Part shown: positions 43,992-52,542 of the stretch, piece by piece | Layout of the letters: each line of letters starts with the position of its first letter | Position numbering within the stretch: position 1 is the stretch's first letter | Assembly (NCBI RefSeq): GCF_946481145.1 | Contig: NZ_CAMLMJ010000001.1 | Span: forward strand, 269,055-333,054 | Origin: an uncultured Sediminibacterium sp. | Lineage (GTDB): Bacteria > Bacteroidota > Bacteroidia > Chitinophagales > Chitinophagaceae | Reading direction: 5' to 3' | Length of the DNA stretch: 64,000 nucleotides | Made by a program: the position numbers and the translations under genes | The notes under the pieces: generated by a model | Database searches by the model: none | What the model was told of the DNA's origin: nothing | What the model saw: the letters and a program-made list of their open reading frames with translations, nothing else

Positions 43992-44720
43992 ATGTTCAGA
44001 CACCAGGGCAAGACAAGAACATTAAGTCATAATTTAAAAATCGCCTCTTTATTATCATTTATTGCGGGACTGGTAAATGTTGCAGGATATTTTGCCGTAC
44101 AACGTCTTACTACAAATGTAACGGGCCATTTTGCCTTTTTTATGGATGAAGTATTCAAACTAAATTTTTGGGAAGGCTTTGTTTACTTTCTCTATATCTT
44201 CTTCTTCTTTGCCGGTTCTTTTCTTTCTAGTTTTATAATAGAAATTATTGCCAAAAAAAGTGATCATTATATTTATATTATTCCGGCTTCAATAGAATGC
44301 CTGATACTTTTCGTTTTTGGCATTTTTGGCACTAGCCTGATTATTGAAAGCCCAAATACCATTGCATTTGGATTGCTATTCGCCATGGGTCTGCAAAACT
44401 CACTGGTAACAACTATCTCAGGTTCTGTTGTCAGAACAACCCATTTAACCGGTCTATTCACTGATCTTGGTATTGAATTATCACAGTTGTTTTTCTATAA
44501 AGAAGTACAGCAAAAAATCAAACTTGTGTCTTCCATCAAACTACGATTTACCATTATCGGATTCTTCTTTATTGGAGGTATTGTTGGTGGATTTTTATAT
44601 TCAAAAATTGGACTTCATTCATTAACCATAGCTGCTATTGTATTATCTGCCGGTCTGGTATATGATAATATTAAGTTTCGTTTTATTTTATTGAAGAGAA
44701 AGCTCAAAAGCAATGCTTAA
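43992..44720 (+). CDS. YoaK/DUF1275 family membrane protein
   Basis: A 242-aa integral membrane protein with about six helices. The first segment (LLSFIAGLVNVAGYFAVQRLTTNVTGH) is the hallmark of DUF1275/YoaK, followed by a central LLFAMGLQNSLVTTISGSVVRTTHLTG with the conserved QN and T-H-L-TG residues. It is probably a small-molecule transporter, but the substrate is unknown. Repeat copies B and C flank it on both sides. Confidence 0.92.
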   Translation: MFRHQGKTRTLSHNLKIASLLSFIAGLVNVAGYFAVQRLTTNVTGHFAFFMDEVFKLNFWEGFVYFLYIFFFFAGSFLSSFIIEIIAKKSDHYIYIIPASIECLILFVFGIFGTSLIIESPNTIAFGLLFAMGLQNSLVTTISGSVVRTTHLTGLFTDLGIELSQLFFYKEVQQKIKLVSSIKLRFTIIGFFFIGGIVGGFLYSKIGLHSLTIAAIVLSAGLVYDNIKFRFILLKRKLKSNA

Positions 44721-44732
44721 AAGGAATATAGT

Positions 44733-45174
44733 ATTGCTGTTGGGGGAAAACAGTCTTTAGCTTTTAGCCATTAGCTGTTAGCTACTAATGCGAATCAAGG
44801 GTTAAAATTTCACAAGAGCGGGCAATGGAACGCAGATCTATCATGATAAATCCGTTTTCTATCTAACCAGCCAAATAAGATTAGGAGGTATTATTTTATA
44901 GGAGCCTGCTTTAATGACTTCAAAAGACCACTCTATCGATGATTTTCTCATTTTTGGCAGATTTCAACCCTTGATTTGCATGACTAGCTTTTTTTGCTAT
45001 GAATTTAACCATGTCCGAGCAGAACTGAGGAAATTAAATACTTCTTTAAAGCAGGGTTTTTACAAAAAAAACATAAGTCCTATCCTTTATTCCATTATTA
45101 ACAGATAGTCCAAAACAACCGCCAATCCTGGCTAATGGCTAAAAGCTAATAGCTGTTTTTTCCTCGACAGCAAT
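44733..45174 (-). repeat. Dispersed intergenic repeat, copy C (longest copy)
   Basis: Termini ATTGCTGTTGGGGGAAAA and TTTTTTCCTCGACAGCAAT are inverted. The arms GCTTTTAGCCATTAGCTG (left) and the matching AATGGCTAAAAGC (right) are identical to each other but differ from the arms of other copies. The core on the minus strand includes GGATTGGCGGTTG and GTAAAAACCCTGC. It fills the gap between convergent genes. Confidence 0.75.
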
Positions 45175-45192
45175 GGATACGAGCTTTGGCTA

Positions 45193-46221
45193 TCATTTCT
45201 TTTTCACTATCCACTCAACCGCCCGTATTATTTTCAGGTCTTTTTCCAGTTCAGTAAAATTATCGCCTCCGGCTACTGGTATATTTGGTTGAATTACTTC
45301 ATCCAGTCTTTTCCCTTTACCGTCCTTTAATACCCCAACTGCAAGGTTAAAGCCTATATTATTTCCCGAAACCATGAATCCATCATTACCGTTGGTTAAT
45401 CCCATACTTTCTTCTCCAATTAAAACCGATGGTGACCTGTATGTTAATGATGCTGCCGTACATTCTCCGGCACTTGCTGTGGATGAACCTATTAATACCG
45501 CTACCCTTGTACGACTATAATCTTTATAGTTGTCAATTTTAATTTTATAATACTCACAGATCAGGCTATCGTTGCGAAATATAACAGGACTAGTATTTTT
45601 ATCCTTGAATTCATATGTATAAGATTCGCTGATATTTCCCTCTTTATATAACGATCTTAAGCCAGCAATCATCGGGTACATATTACCTCCCTGGTTTAAC
45701 CTTAAATCGATGATCAATCCTTTTGGGTTTCTTTTCAAAAGGCTGGTTACAGAATCGTTCAACCGATTGGCGAATTTTAAAACACCGGCACTGTCCTGAA
45801 CCGAAACAAATGGAATGCGTACATATGCAATTCCGTTATTCAACATCATTGCAACCAGCTTTGGCCCTTTTTTCAGCTCCTCATACGTTACTTCATTTAT
45901 TTTATCGACATTCTTAATTTTCCCCGTACTCCTGAATGCAGTGTCTTTATAATAAAATGCACCATGGGCATCTTTCAATTCGTCATATAATCTGGTAAAA
46001 GCAAATCCCGCTTCTTTTACAGAGTGTACATTTGCTGTTGCTGCTTTAAGTTCTTTCGTAAGTTTTTCCCAATTTACCAGATCAGCATTCAAGGCTTTTT
46101 TTTGCATGATGGCAATAGTGGTATCAAGTAGAAAATGTATGGAGTCTACCGGCGAATTAATTTGAGCTTTTGAAAATAAGCTTAGGGCAGCAAAGCCACA
46201 TATAAAGAGGAATCTAAACAT
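45193..46221 (-). CDS. S41-family peptidase (C-terminal processing protease-like), secreted
   Basis: A 342-aa protein with a signal peptide (MFRFLFICGFAALSLFSKAQ). The S41 catalytic region (about 120-310) has the substrate-binding LIIDLRLNQGGNMYP and the nucleophile Ser in GSSTASAGE; the expected Lys/Gln dyad partner is not assigned with confidence. No PDZ domain is seen, so it resembles the PDZ-less tail-specific-like proteases common in Bacteroidota. It stands alone. Confidence 0.9.
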   Translation of the reverse strand: MFRFLFICGFAALSLFSKAQINSPVDSIHFLLDTTIAIMQKKALNADLVNWEKLTKELKAATANVHSVKEAGFAFTRLYDELKDAHGAFYYKDTAFRSTGKIKNVDKINEVTYEELKKGPKLVAMMLNNGIAYVRIPFVSVQDSAGVLKFANRLNDSVTSLLKRNPKGLIIDLRLNQGGNMYPMIAGLRSLYKEGNISESYTYEFKDKNTSPVIFRNDSLICEYYKIKIDNYKDYSRTRVAVLIGSSTASAGECTAASLTYRSPSVLIGEESMGLTNGNDGFMVSGNNIGFNLAVGVLKDGKGKRLDEVIQPNIPVAGGDNFTELEKDLKIIRAVEWIVKKK

Positions 46222-46297
46222 TTGACAAAAGTATTACCCTAAGTACAATACGGGTATCACATATTTGTGTGAGACTAAAGGGTGGTCTAATTTATAG

Positions 46298-46912
46298 TTA
46301 GTACTCCTGTCTCCAGCCTATCTTCTTTTGTATCTCTTCAAAAGTCTTTTTACCCATGTATAGTATCTGTCCTTTGGTGTTAATGTACCCTGTTTGTTTG
46401 CAGGTTGTTGTATAATGTTTATCCGCATATTCACCTTCGCAACACCACAACTCTTTTTTGCAATCGTAGCCGATAATGGCCCGACCTTTATAAAAGCTTG
46501 ATACTATTTCAAATTGTGGTTTAATAACTATTTTACCCTTGTAATCAGCAAATCCTATTTTATCATTTTCATCAACTATTCGTATCAATCCTTCTCTCAA
46601 AACATCGGGCGTAGGTTCTCCAATACTCGTATTGTATACACGGAATAATGGGTTTTCATTTTTATCGATGGCCCACCAGCCCTTCTGGTGTTTAATACCA
46701 ACAATCGCAAAATGGGTAATGGTATCACTAAAACAAATAAAATACTTTGCAGTATCCAGTCTGGTAATAGTATCGCTTTTAGAATTTGTAAATACATAAG
46801 CAAATCTTTGCTTTCCGGATGTATCATATTTTACAACCAGGTAGTCTGTTTTCTTTTGGGCAAAAGAAACAATAGACAACAGTAATATTATTACCATCAA
46901 CAAAGACTTCAT
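46298..46912 (-). CDS. Secreted WG-repeat-like protein
   Basis: The ATG at 46912 (204 aa) starts a signal peptide (MKSLLMVIILLLSIVSFAQ); a TTG four codons upstream is less likely. The middle part contains WG/KWG-like units (KGWWAIDKNENPLFRVYN, KIGFADYKGKIVIKPQFE, TGYINTKGQIL), each predicting a beta hairpin. A Cys-rich loop (CKKELWCCEG) is inserted. Function unknown; secreted or periplasmic. Confidence 0.75.
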   Translation of the reverse strand: MKSLLMVIILLLSIVSFAQKKTDYLVVKYDTSGKQRFAYVFTNSKSDTITRLDTAKYFICFSDTITHFAIVGIKHQKGWWAIDKNENPLFRVYNTSIGEPTPDVLREGLIRIVDENDKIGFADYKGKIVIKPQFEIVSSFYKGRAIIGYDCKKELWCCEGEYADKHYTTTCKQTGYINTKGQILYMGKKTFEEIQKKIGWRQEY

Positions 46913-47049
46913 GGTATAGTACAAAAAAGAAATGAATTAACTAACGACAGGTAAAATACTAAAGCCAACAATAAATCAAATACCGGCTGGCTATATACTG
47001 TTACAAATAATTGTTAAACAAGTTATGTAACGCGATGTATTATTCGCGT

Positions 47050-47439
47050 TTAAACAACACTATAAATTATCAGTACGCCAATGGCTATTGCAAAGGGTGC
47101 TAATAGCTGAAAATAGAAAGGCTTTAAGATAGCTGCAGCCCTTAATGAAAACTGGTGATGCAGTTTTCTTGGTACGAGGTATAATACAAAAGAAGTGGCA
47201 AGCATAAACCAGCCAAAGACTTTAAAAACTTCCGGGTATCTGGAAATATCGGCTGCTAAAATCAACGCTGCTGCAGGAATCATACGAATGGTTATTTCTG
47301 CATAGTTGATAAAATTGGTACTACCGGCCTTCTGCAAAGTAGCCCTCGCTTTTAGCGGATTAAAAAGCATCAGCAATCCGGCAAAAATGAAAAACAGGCC
47401 AAATACTACAACTACCCACCCTGCAATGCCAGCTATCAT
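47050..47439 (-). CDS. Small membrane protein of unknown function
   Basis: A 129-aa protein with four predicted membrane helices: about 5-27, 45-64 (short), 70-88 and 105-127. The first loop, FNPLKARATLQKAGST, is basic and cytoplasmic. No catalytic motif is seen. It is preceded upstream by the terminator of the tricorn-type gene, so it has its own promoter. Confidence 0.68.
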   Translation of the reverse strand: MIAGIAGWVVVVFGLFFIFAGLLMLFNPLKARATLQKAGSTNFINYAEITIRMIPAAALILAADISRYPEVFKVFGWFMLATSFVLYLVPRKLHHQFSLRAAAILKPFYFQLLAPFAIAIGVLIIYSVV

Positions 47440-47459
47440 AACTAATTGTTTGATGGTTT

Positions 47460-47506
47460 AAAAAGAAATTCCTCAGTTATTTTGTTTACGCAATAACTGA
47501 GGAATT
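47460..47506 (-). terminator. Terminator of the tricorn-type protease gene
   Basis: AATTCCTCAGTTATT (47467-47481) pairs perfectly with 47492-47506. On the minus strand TTTCTTTTT follows. It lies about 45 bp after the protease stop codon. Confidence 0.8.
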
Positions 47507-47515
47507 CACTTTCTT

Positions 47516-47546
47516 ATTCCCCTTCGACAAGCTCAGGGCAGGCTTT
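47516..47546 (-). repeat. REP-like element
   Basis: CCCTTCGACAAGCTCAGGGC and the following AGGCTTTA are nearly the reverse complement of 39084-39114. It lies between the protease stop codon and its terminator. The CTTCGACAAGCTCAGG core is known as a widespread bacterial repeat. Confidence 0.6.
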
Positions 47547-47551
47547 ATTTA

Positions 47552-50500
47552 TCATTTCTTAATCTCTTTCATCAGTTCATTCACCGCTGCTTCCAATTGT
47601 TGGTCACGGCCTTTGATTACAATATCATATTCATTCATCAGTTTAATATCCGGTTCTGTCTGGTAGTTTTCGAGGTATTGGTTCTTCAATCCTTTTACGC
47701 CCAGTGGTGGTACACCCCAACGTACGCTGTTATCCTGCAAAGATTCCCATCCTGCAAAAGTACAGGTGCCCGGTACCGGCATACCTACGAGTTTGCCAAT
47801 TCCCAATTCTTTATAAGCATAGGCATAACAATGTCCATCACTGTAATTTGCTTCATTGGCAATTGATATACTTGGTTTGGTCCAGCGGAAGTTGGGTTCA
47901 AATCCATTGCTTCTGGTATCGGTGGTATAGTCCATGAATTTTTTACCGCTCAGGAACATAGCAAGGTCTGCTACCAGGTCGCCGCCACCATTGAAACGGG
48001 TATCAACAACTATTCCTTTTCGGTTTACATATTTACCCATGATTTCTTCATACGTAGTTCTATAGGCACCATCATTCATTCCTGGAATATGTACATAACC
48101 CAATTGTCCGTTACTTAGGCGGTCTACTTCATCCTGATTGCGCTTGATCCATCTTTTATATAAGAGGCCATTTTCTTCGCCAGTTGAAATTGGTTTTACA
48201 ATGATTTCACGTTTGGTGTTCCCATCTGCTACCAGTAATAAAGTATTCTTTCCTGCCTTACGGTTTAGATATATTGGTAAGTCGGTATCAGCAGTTATTG
48301 TTTCTCCATCTATCGCTTCAATGATCATTCCTGCTTTAATATTGAGTCCGGCTTTGTCGAGCGGACCATCTTTTATTACTTCTTCAATTTTATATCCAAC
48401 TCCTTTGTATTGCTGATCATAGAATGCACCCAATGCTGCAGTTGCATCGCCACCGGGATTGAATGATCCGTAAGATGAGCCACTATGACTCACATTCAAC
48501 TCTCCCAGTAACTCACTCAATAATTCTGAAAATTCGAAGTTGTTACCTATATGTGGTAAGTGTTTTTCATAGTCGGCTTTGTAACTGTCCCAATTAACAC
48601 CGTGCATGGTTTTGGTATAGAAAGTTTCTTTGGTTCTGCGCCATACATGTTCAAACATAAATTGTCTTTCAGCAGCAACGTCTAAGGTCATTTCACCACC
48701 TATACCTACCGATTCTCTTTTGCCACTGTTCGGATCAATTTTAGAAATACCTCCGTTAGCAAGTAGGAATATATTTTTCTGGTCCTTATCCCACACCATA
48801 CTTCCACCACCTGCATTTAATGGTACAAGCATTTTTGTTTCGCGGGTGCGCAGGTTGGTTGTCCAGAGATTGGCGCCTCTTTCGAAACGAGCAAGGTAAT
48901 AAAGGTTCTCCCCGTCTTTACTCACCAGGGCATCACTCATTTGTGATGAATGGATGGTAAGTTTAGCTTTACGGGTAGTCATATCATCCCATTCAAAAAT
49001 AACGCTGTCTTTTTTAGCTGTTGCTTTTTTGCTGGTATCTGCTTTTGCTTTGGTCTCTTCCATTTCTTTTACCAATGCTGCATCTTCTTTACTTAGCTTA
49101 AACTTGTCGAAAGCTTCCTGGGTAAAAAACATGGCATAAACATCTGCCTGTGCGCCACCGCTTTGAGCCACTGATTTCAGGCCATCACGGTTACTGAACC
49201 ACATCATGGCTTTACCGCCCATGATCCATTTAGCGCGACTGTCATTAAATCCACTTTCAGTCAGGTTAATTACATTCCCTTTTCCATCGGCAGATACCAA
49301 ACCAACTTCACCAGGAGCTATGCCTGGCACTGCATAATCGAACAAGAACCATTTTCCATCGGGACTCCATTGAAAATACTGGTCGTTATCGCCCATAGAG
49401 AAAAGTTCTTTATCGGTAAGAATGGTTCTGGTTTGTTTACTGGCAATATTGTACACTTTCAGTGTCATCCTGTTTTCTATAAAGGCAATCTCTTTACCAT
49501 CAGGTGAATAAGATGGCTCATAGTTTTCATTGTTGTTAGCTATTATAGCTGTTTCATTTAAAACAGTAGATGCATAGAAATAGGGTTCTTCTGCTCTTTG
49601 CTTTTTTGTTTCGTAGATTTTCCAGCTATTACCTCTTTCAGATGTATAGAGTAATGTTTTACCATCGGGAGAAAAGCTAACCAGTCTTTCCTGCTCGGGT
49701 GTATTGGTAATACGTTTGGTAATACCACCATCAACACTGCTCACAAAAACTTCACCGCGAAAAATATAGGCTACTTCTTTTCCATTCGGAGAAACAGCCA
49801 TATCTCTTACACCACCACTAACAGGAACTATACGGGTATTATTGGTTCTTGCATCTGCAACAATACTTACACTTACTTTCTGTGGTTTACCGTTTCCTTT
49901 CATGGTATATAGTTCTCCATCATAACCAAAACAAAGTGTTCCATCGTTAGCCAGGCTAAGAAAACGTACAGGATGTTTTTTGAAACTGGTAAGTTGTTGT
50001 GATTTGCCTCCTTCCAGCGCCATTTTGTGTACATTAAAAGAACCGCTCTCTTCACTCAAATAATAAAAAGCTTTATCGCCATCGGTAAATACCGGGTTAC
50101 GGTCTTCACCGTTAAAGTTGGTAATCTTTTTATGTGTTTTGGCATTGTTATCGTAGATCCAGATATCCCTGGCAATAGAAGATGTGTGGTGTTTGCGCCA
50201 CTGGTTTTCACCTCCTTTTTTATCCTGGTACAACATGTACTGACCGGTATTGCTGAAGCTCACCCATTCTGCTGGTGTTGACAATACCTGTTCAACACGT
50301 CCGCCATTTAAGCCTACTTTATATAATTCTGGTTGAGAACCTGTGGGGTATGTTCTGTTGCTGGCCATATCCATACGGGTTGATCCGAAGATCACCGATT
50401 TATTATCGGCTGAAAAACTATACGGGTATTCAGGTGCTGAGTGCCAGGTTATTCTTTTTGCTTCTCCGCCTTCGGCAGGAATAACAAATACATCAAAATC

Positions 50501-50758
50501 ACCAAAGCGATCGCTGGCAAATGCAAGCTGTTTACCATCCTTGCTCCAGATCGGCATCAGGTCATTGGCTTCATGAAAAGTAAGTGGGGTGGCTGATCCG
50601 CCGGAAGTAGGAACCTTATAAATATCTCCCTTATAAGTAAAAGCAATTGTTTTACCATCGGGTGAAATAGCACCATAACGCATCCAGTTTGGTTCGGATT
50701 GTGCTTCTACCTGCATATACGCAACCAGCGAAAGCAGGGCAAGTGATAGTTTTCTCAT
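47552..50758 (-). CDS. Tricorn-like S41 peptidase with beta-propeller and PDZ
   Basis: A 1,068-aa protein with a signal peptide (MRKLSLALLSLVAYMQVEAQ). PD40/WD40-like repeats form two beta-propellers (about 25-700; units such as WSKDGKQLAFASDRFGDFDV, FSPDGKTLLYTSERGNSW and WSPDGKWFLFDYAV). A Lys/Ala-rich linker (about 570-590) precedes a core domain, a PDZ domain (about 770-850; GPLDKAGLNIKAGMIIEAIDG) and an S41 catalytic domain with GIVVDTRFNGGGDLVADL and the Ser in NYSDGHCYAYAYKEL. This is the architecture of tricorn protease, a peptide-degrading enzyme, here exported to the periplasm. It has its own terminator. Confidence 0.94.
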   Translation of the reverse strand: MRKLSLALLSLVAYMQVEAQSEPNWMRYGAISPDGKTIAFTYKGDIYKVPTSGGSATPLTFHEANDLMPIWSKDGKQLAFASDRFGDFDVFVIPAEGGEAKRITWHSAPEYPYSFSADNKSVIFGSTRMDMASNRTYPTGSQPELYKVGLNGGRVEQVLSTPAEWVSFSNTGQYMLYQDKKGGENQWRKHHTSSIARDIWIYDNNAKTHKKITNFNGEDRNPVFTDGDKAFYYLSEESGSFNVHKMALEGGKSQQLTSFKKHPVRFLSLANDGTLCFGYDGELYTMKGNGKPQKVSVSIVADARTNNTRIVPVSGGVRDMAVSPNGKEVAYIFRGEVFVSSVDGGITKRITNTPEQERLVSFSPDGKTLLYTSERGNSWKIYETKKQRAEEPYFYASTVLNETAIIANNNENYEPSYSPDGKEIAFIENRMTLKVYNIASKQTRTILTDKELFSMGDNDQYFQWSPDGKWFLFDYAVPGIAPGEVGLVSADGKGNVINLTESGFNDSRAKWIMGGKAMMWFSNRDGLKSVAQSGGAQADVYAMFFTQEAFDKFKLSKEDAALVKEMEETKAKADTSKKATAKKDSVIFEWDDMTTRKAKLTIHSSQMSDALVSKDGENLYYLARFERGANLWTTNLRTRETKMLVPLNAGGGSMVWDKDQKNIFLLANGGISKIDPNSGKRESVGIGGEMTLDVAAERQFMFEHVWRRTKETFYTKTMHGVNWDSYKADYEKHLPHIGNNFEFSELLSELLGELNVSHSGSSYGSFNPGGDATAALGAFYDQQYKGVGYKIEEVIKDGPLDKAGLNIKAGMIIEAIDGETITADTDLPIYLNRKAGKNTLLLVADGNTKREIIVKPISTGEENGLLYKRWIKRNQDEVDRLSNGQLGYVHIPGMNDGAYRTTYEEIMGKYVNRKGIVVDTRFNGGGDLVADLAMFLSGKKFMDYTTDTRSNGFEPNFRWTKPSISIANEANYSDGHCYAYAYKELGIGKLVGMPVPGTCTFAGWESLQDNSVRWGVPPLGVKGLKNQYLENYQTEPDIKLMNEYDIVIKGRDQQLEAAVNELMKEIKK

Positions 50759-50831
50759 AAAGATGTTTAATGAAGCGGTAAATTAAGAAAGAACTGTGAG
50801 GATTTCAGGGTTGATGTGAGGGATGGATAAT

Positions 50832-51265
50832 ATTGCGGTCGGGGGGAACAGGCTGTGAGCTGTGAGCTGTGAGCTATGAGCTGCGAGCTGCAAGCCAGAA
50901 CTGTCCGGGGAAAATAGGCTGCGAGCTTCTAGCCTCTAGCTGCTAGCCTTGATTGGTGCTTGTTTTAGGTTTTCTGCTATTATTTGAATAAATGACAGGG
51001 CTTGCGAATTTGTTTTGTAATAATCCTTCTTAAAATAAAAATTTAATTACCATATCCAAGCTTGTGAATGGTTAAATTAATAGCAAAAAAAGGCTAGTAG
51101 CCAGCAGCTAGTGGCTAGAAGCTGTTTTTTCCCGGACAACAATGGCTGCAAGCTGCAAGCTTTTTTAAAATGAGACGGCTTGTGAATTAATTACTATTAA
51201 TACACTATTTGAAGACCCAGTACAACACAAAAAAAGCTCACAGCCTGCCCCCCCCCCGACAGCAC
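50832..51265 (+). repeat. Dispersed intergenic repeat, copy D, nested inside a second pair of termini
   Basis: Inner copy: about 50900 (ACTGTCCGGGGAAAA) to 51142 (TTTTTTCCCGGACAAC...), with the core CCTTGATTGGTGCTTG near-identical to copy B. Outer termini: ATTGCGGTCGGGGGGAAC at 50832 and CCCCCGACAGCA at about 51252-51264, with arms GGCTGTGAGC / GCTCACAGCC. The left outer arm is expanded into a heptad array (AGCTGTG, AGCTGTG, AGCTATG, AGCTGCG) at about 50851-50890. It fills the 599-bp gap between two divergent genes. Confidence 0.78.
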
Positions 51266-51357
51266 TGGATGAATAATTTGAGTATCTTGGGATATCGGGT
51301 TTTACAGCACTTATGAAAAACGGTTAATGCATATTACTTTTTATTTGTTTAATCTTA

Positions 51358-52440
51358 ATGTCCGCTGCGCAGCCGCGGGCAACGGAGCTCGGATTAAAAT
51401 TTGGCGTATTGGAGCCCGGTAAATACAATGCCATTACAGATGTAAAAGGGGTACGGGTTGGACATACCACACTCATTAAAGGCGATAATATAAGAACCGG
51501 CGTAACTGCTATAATACCGGCTCAGGGTAATATTTTTCAGGAAAAACTACCAGCCAGCATTTATGTGGGAAATGGCTTTGGCAAATTGGCGGGCATTACA
51601 CAGGTGAAAGAACTGGGTAATCTTGAAACACCCATTATACTTACCAATACCCTTAGCGTACCGGTGGCCATGGATGCCGTAATAGGATATACACTTGAAC
51701 AAAAAGGCAATGAAAATGTTCAGTCGGTAAATGCTGTTGTGGGAGAAACCAATGACGGAACCATTAATGATATCCGCGGCAGACATGTTACAAAAGAGGA
51801 TGTATTAAATGCCATCTACAATGCAAAAGACGGACCAGTTACCGAGGGTTCGGTTGGTGCAGGAACAGGTACCATTGCTTTTGGATTTAAAGGTGGGATT
51901 GGAACGGCCTCAAGAAAACTACCCGCTATCATGAATGGCTATACAGTTGGTGTATTGGTGCAAACCAATTACGGTGGTATGCTCGAAATTGCAGGTGTTC
52001 CAATTATGCTGGAGCTGACAAAGCAAAAACCCCTGGATGAGCTTCAGAAAAAGGCGGATGGATCTTGTATGATTGTTATTGCCACTGATGCCCCCTTAGA
52101 CAGCAGGAACCTTGAAAGACTTGCCAAAAGAGCTTTTATGGCTTTGTCGAAAACAGGAAGCTATGCCTCAAATGGCAGTGGTGATTATGTAATTGCTTTT
52201 TCTACAGACAGTTCCTTGCGTGTGCCTTATAATCCACGTATTAAAACGACCAACCCGGTTTTATTACAGAATGATGCGGTAAACGGATTATTTCAGGCAG
52301 CAGTGGAAGCAACAGAAGAGGCATTGATTAATTCCCTGTTTATGGCTACCCCGGTTAAAGGCAAGGATAATAAAATGATACCTGCATTACCGGTTGATAA
52401 GGTGCTTGAAATTTTAAAACGATATAACAGGATTTATTGA
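51358..52440 (+). CDS. P1 (S58, DmpA-type) aminopeptidase; signal peptide broken by a stop codon
   Basis: From ATG 51358 the protein has 360 aa and a complete DmpA/BapA-type fold. It starts PRATELGLKFGVLEPGKYNA, then ITDVKGVRVGHTTL, GAGTGTIAFGFKGGIG, and the self-cleavage/nucleophile site in YASNGSGDYVIAFST. The family removes N-terminal D-, L- or beta-amino acids. The frame continues upstream to an ATG at 51313: MKNG, then TAA (51325), then CILLFICLILMSAAQ, which is a signal-peptide-like hydrophobic core. Homologues usually have a leader, so this gene appears to carry a nonsense change (or a sequencing error) in codon 5. The internal ATG would give a leaderless cytoplasmic protein. Confidence 0.88.
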   Translation: MSAAQPRATELGLKFGVLEPGKYNAITDVKGVRVGHTTLIKGDNIRTGVTAIIPAQGNIFQEKLPASIYVGNGFGKLAGITQVKELGNLETPIILTNTLSVPVAMDAVIGYTLEQKGNENVQSVNAVVGETNDGTINDIRGRHVTKEDVLNAIYNAKDGPVTEGSVGAGTGTIAFGFKGGIGTASRKLPAIMNGYTVGVLVQTNYGGMLEIAGVPIMLELTKQKPLDELQKKADGSCMIVIATDAPLDSRNLERLAKRAFMALSKTGSYASNGSGDYVIAFSTDSSLRVPYNPRIKTTNPVLLQNDAVNGLFQAAVEATEEALINSLFMATPVKGKDNKMIPALPVDKVLEILKRYNRIY

Positions 52441-52449
52441 GGGGCCATT

Positions 52450-52496
52450 GGTTTATTGTCCATGGACCATGGTCTATGGTCCATGGACAATAAACC
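52450..52496. repeat. Perfect 21-bp palindrome between the P1 peptidase and aminotransferase genes
   Basis: Arms at 52450-52470 and 52476-52496 (TTTATTGTCCATGGACCAT core) are exactly complementary around a 5-base loop. It begins 10 bp after the P1 stop codon and ends 46 bp before the aminotransferase ATG. It may terminate or process the transcript. Confidence 0.7.
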
Positions 52497-52542
52497 CACT
52501 CAACCCATAGTTCACATTATAAAGTTTAACTTAGCCATTCCT

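Noticed and set aside
44914..45108. Open frame of 64 codons on the plus strand
   Set aside because: It lies entirely inside dispersed repeat copy C and has no family.
50851..50890. Heptad array resembling a short tandem repeat or CRISPR-like pattern
   Set aside because: Units are 7 bp without spacers, and no cas genes are nearby; it is the expanded arm of repeat copy D.
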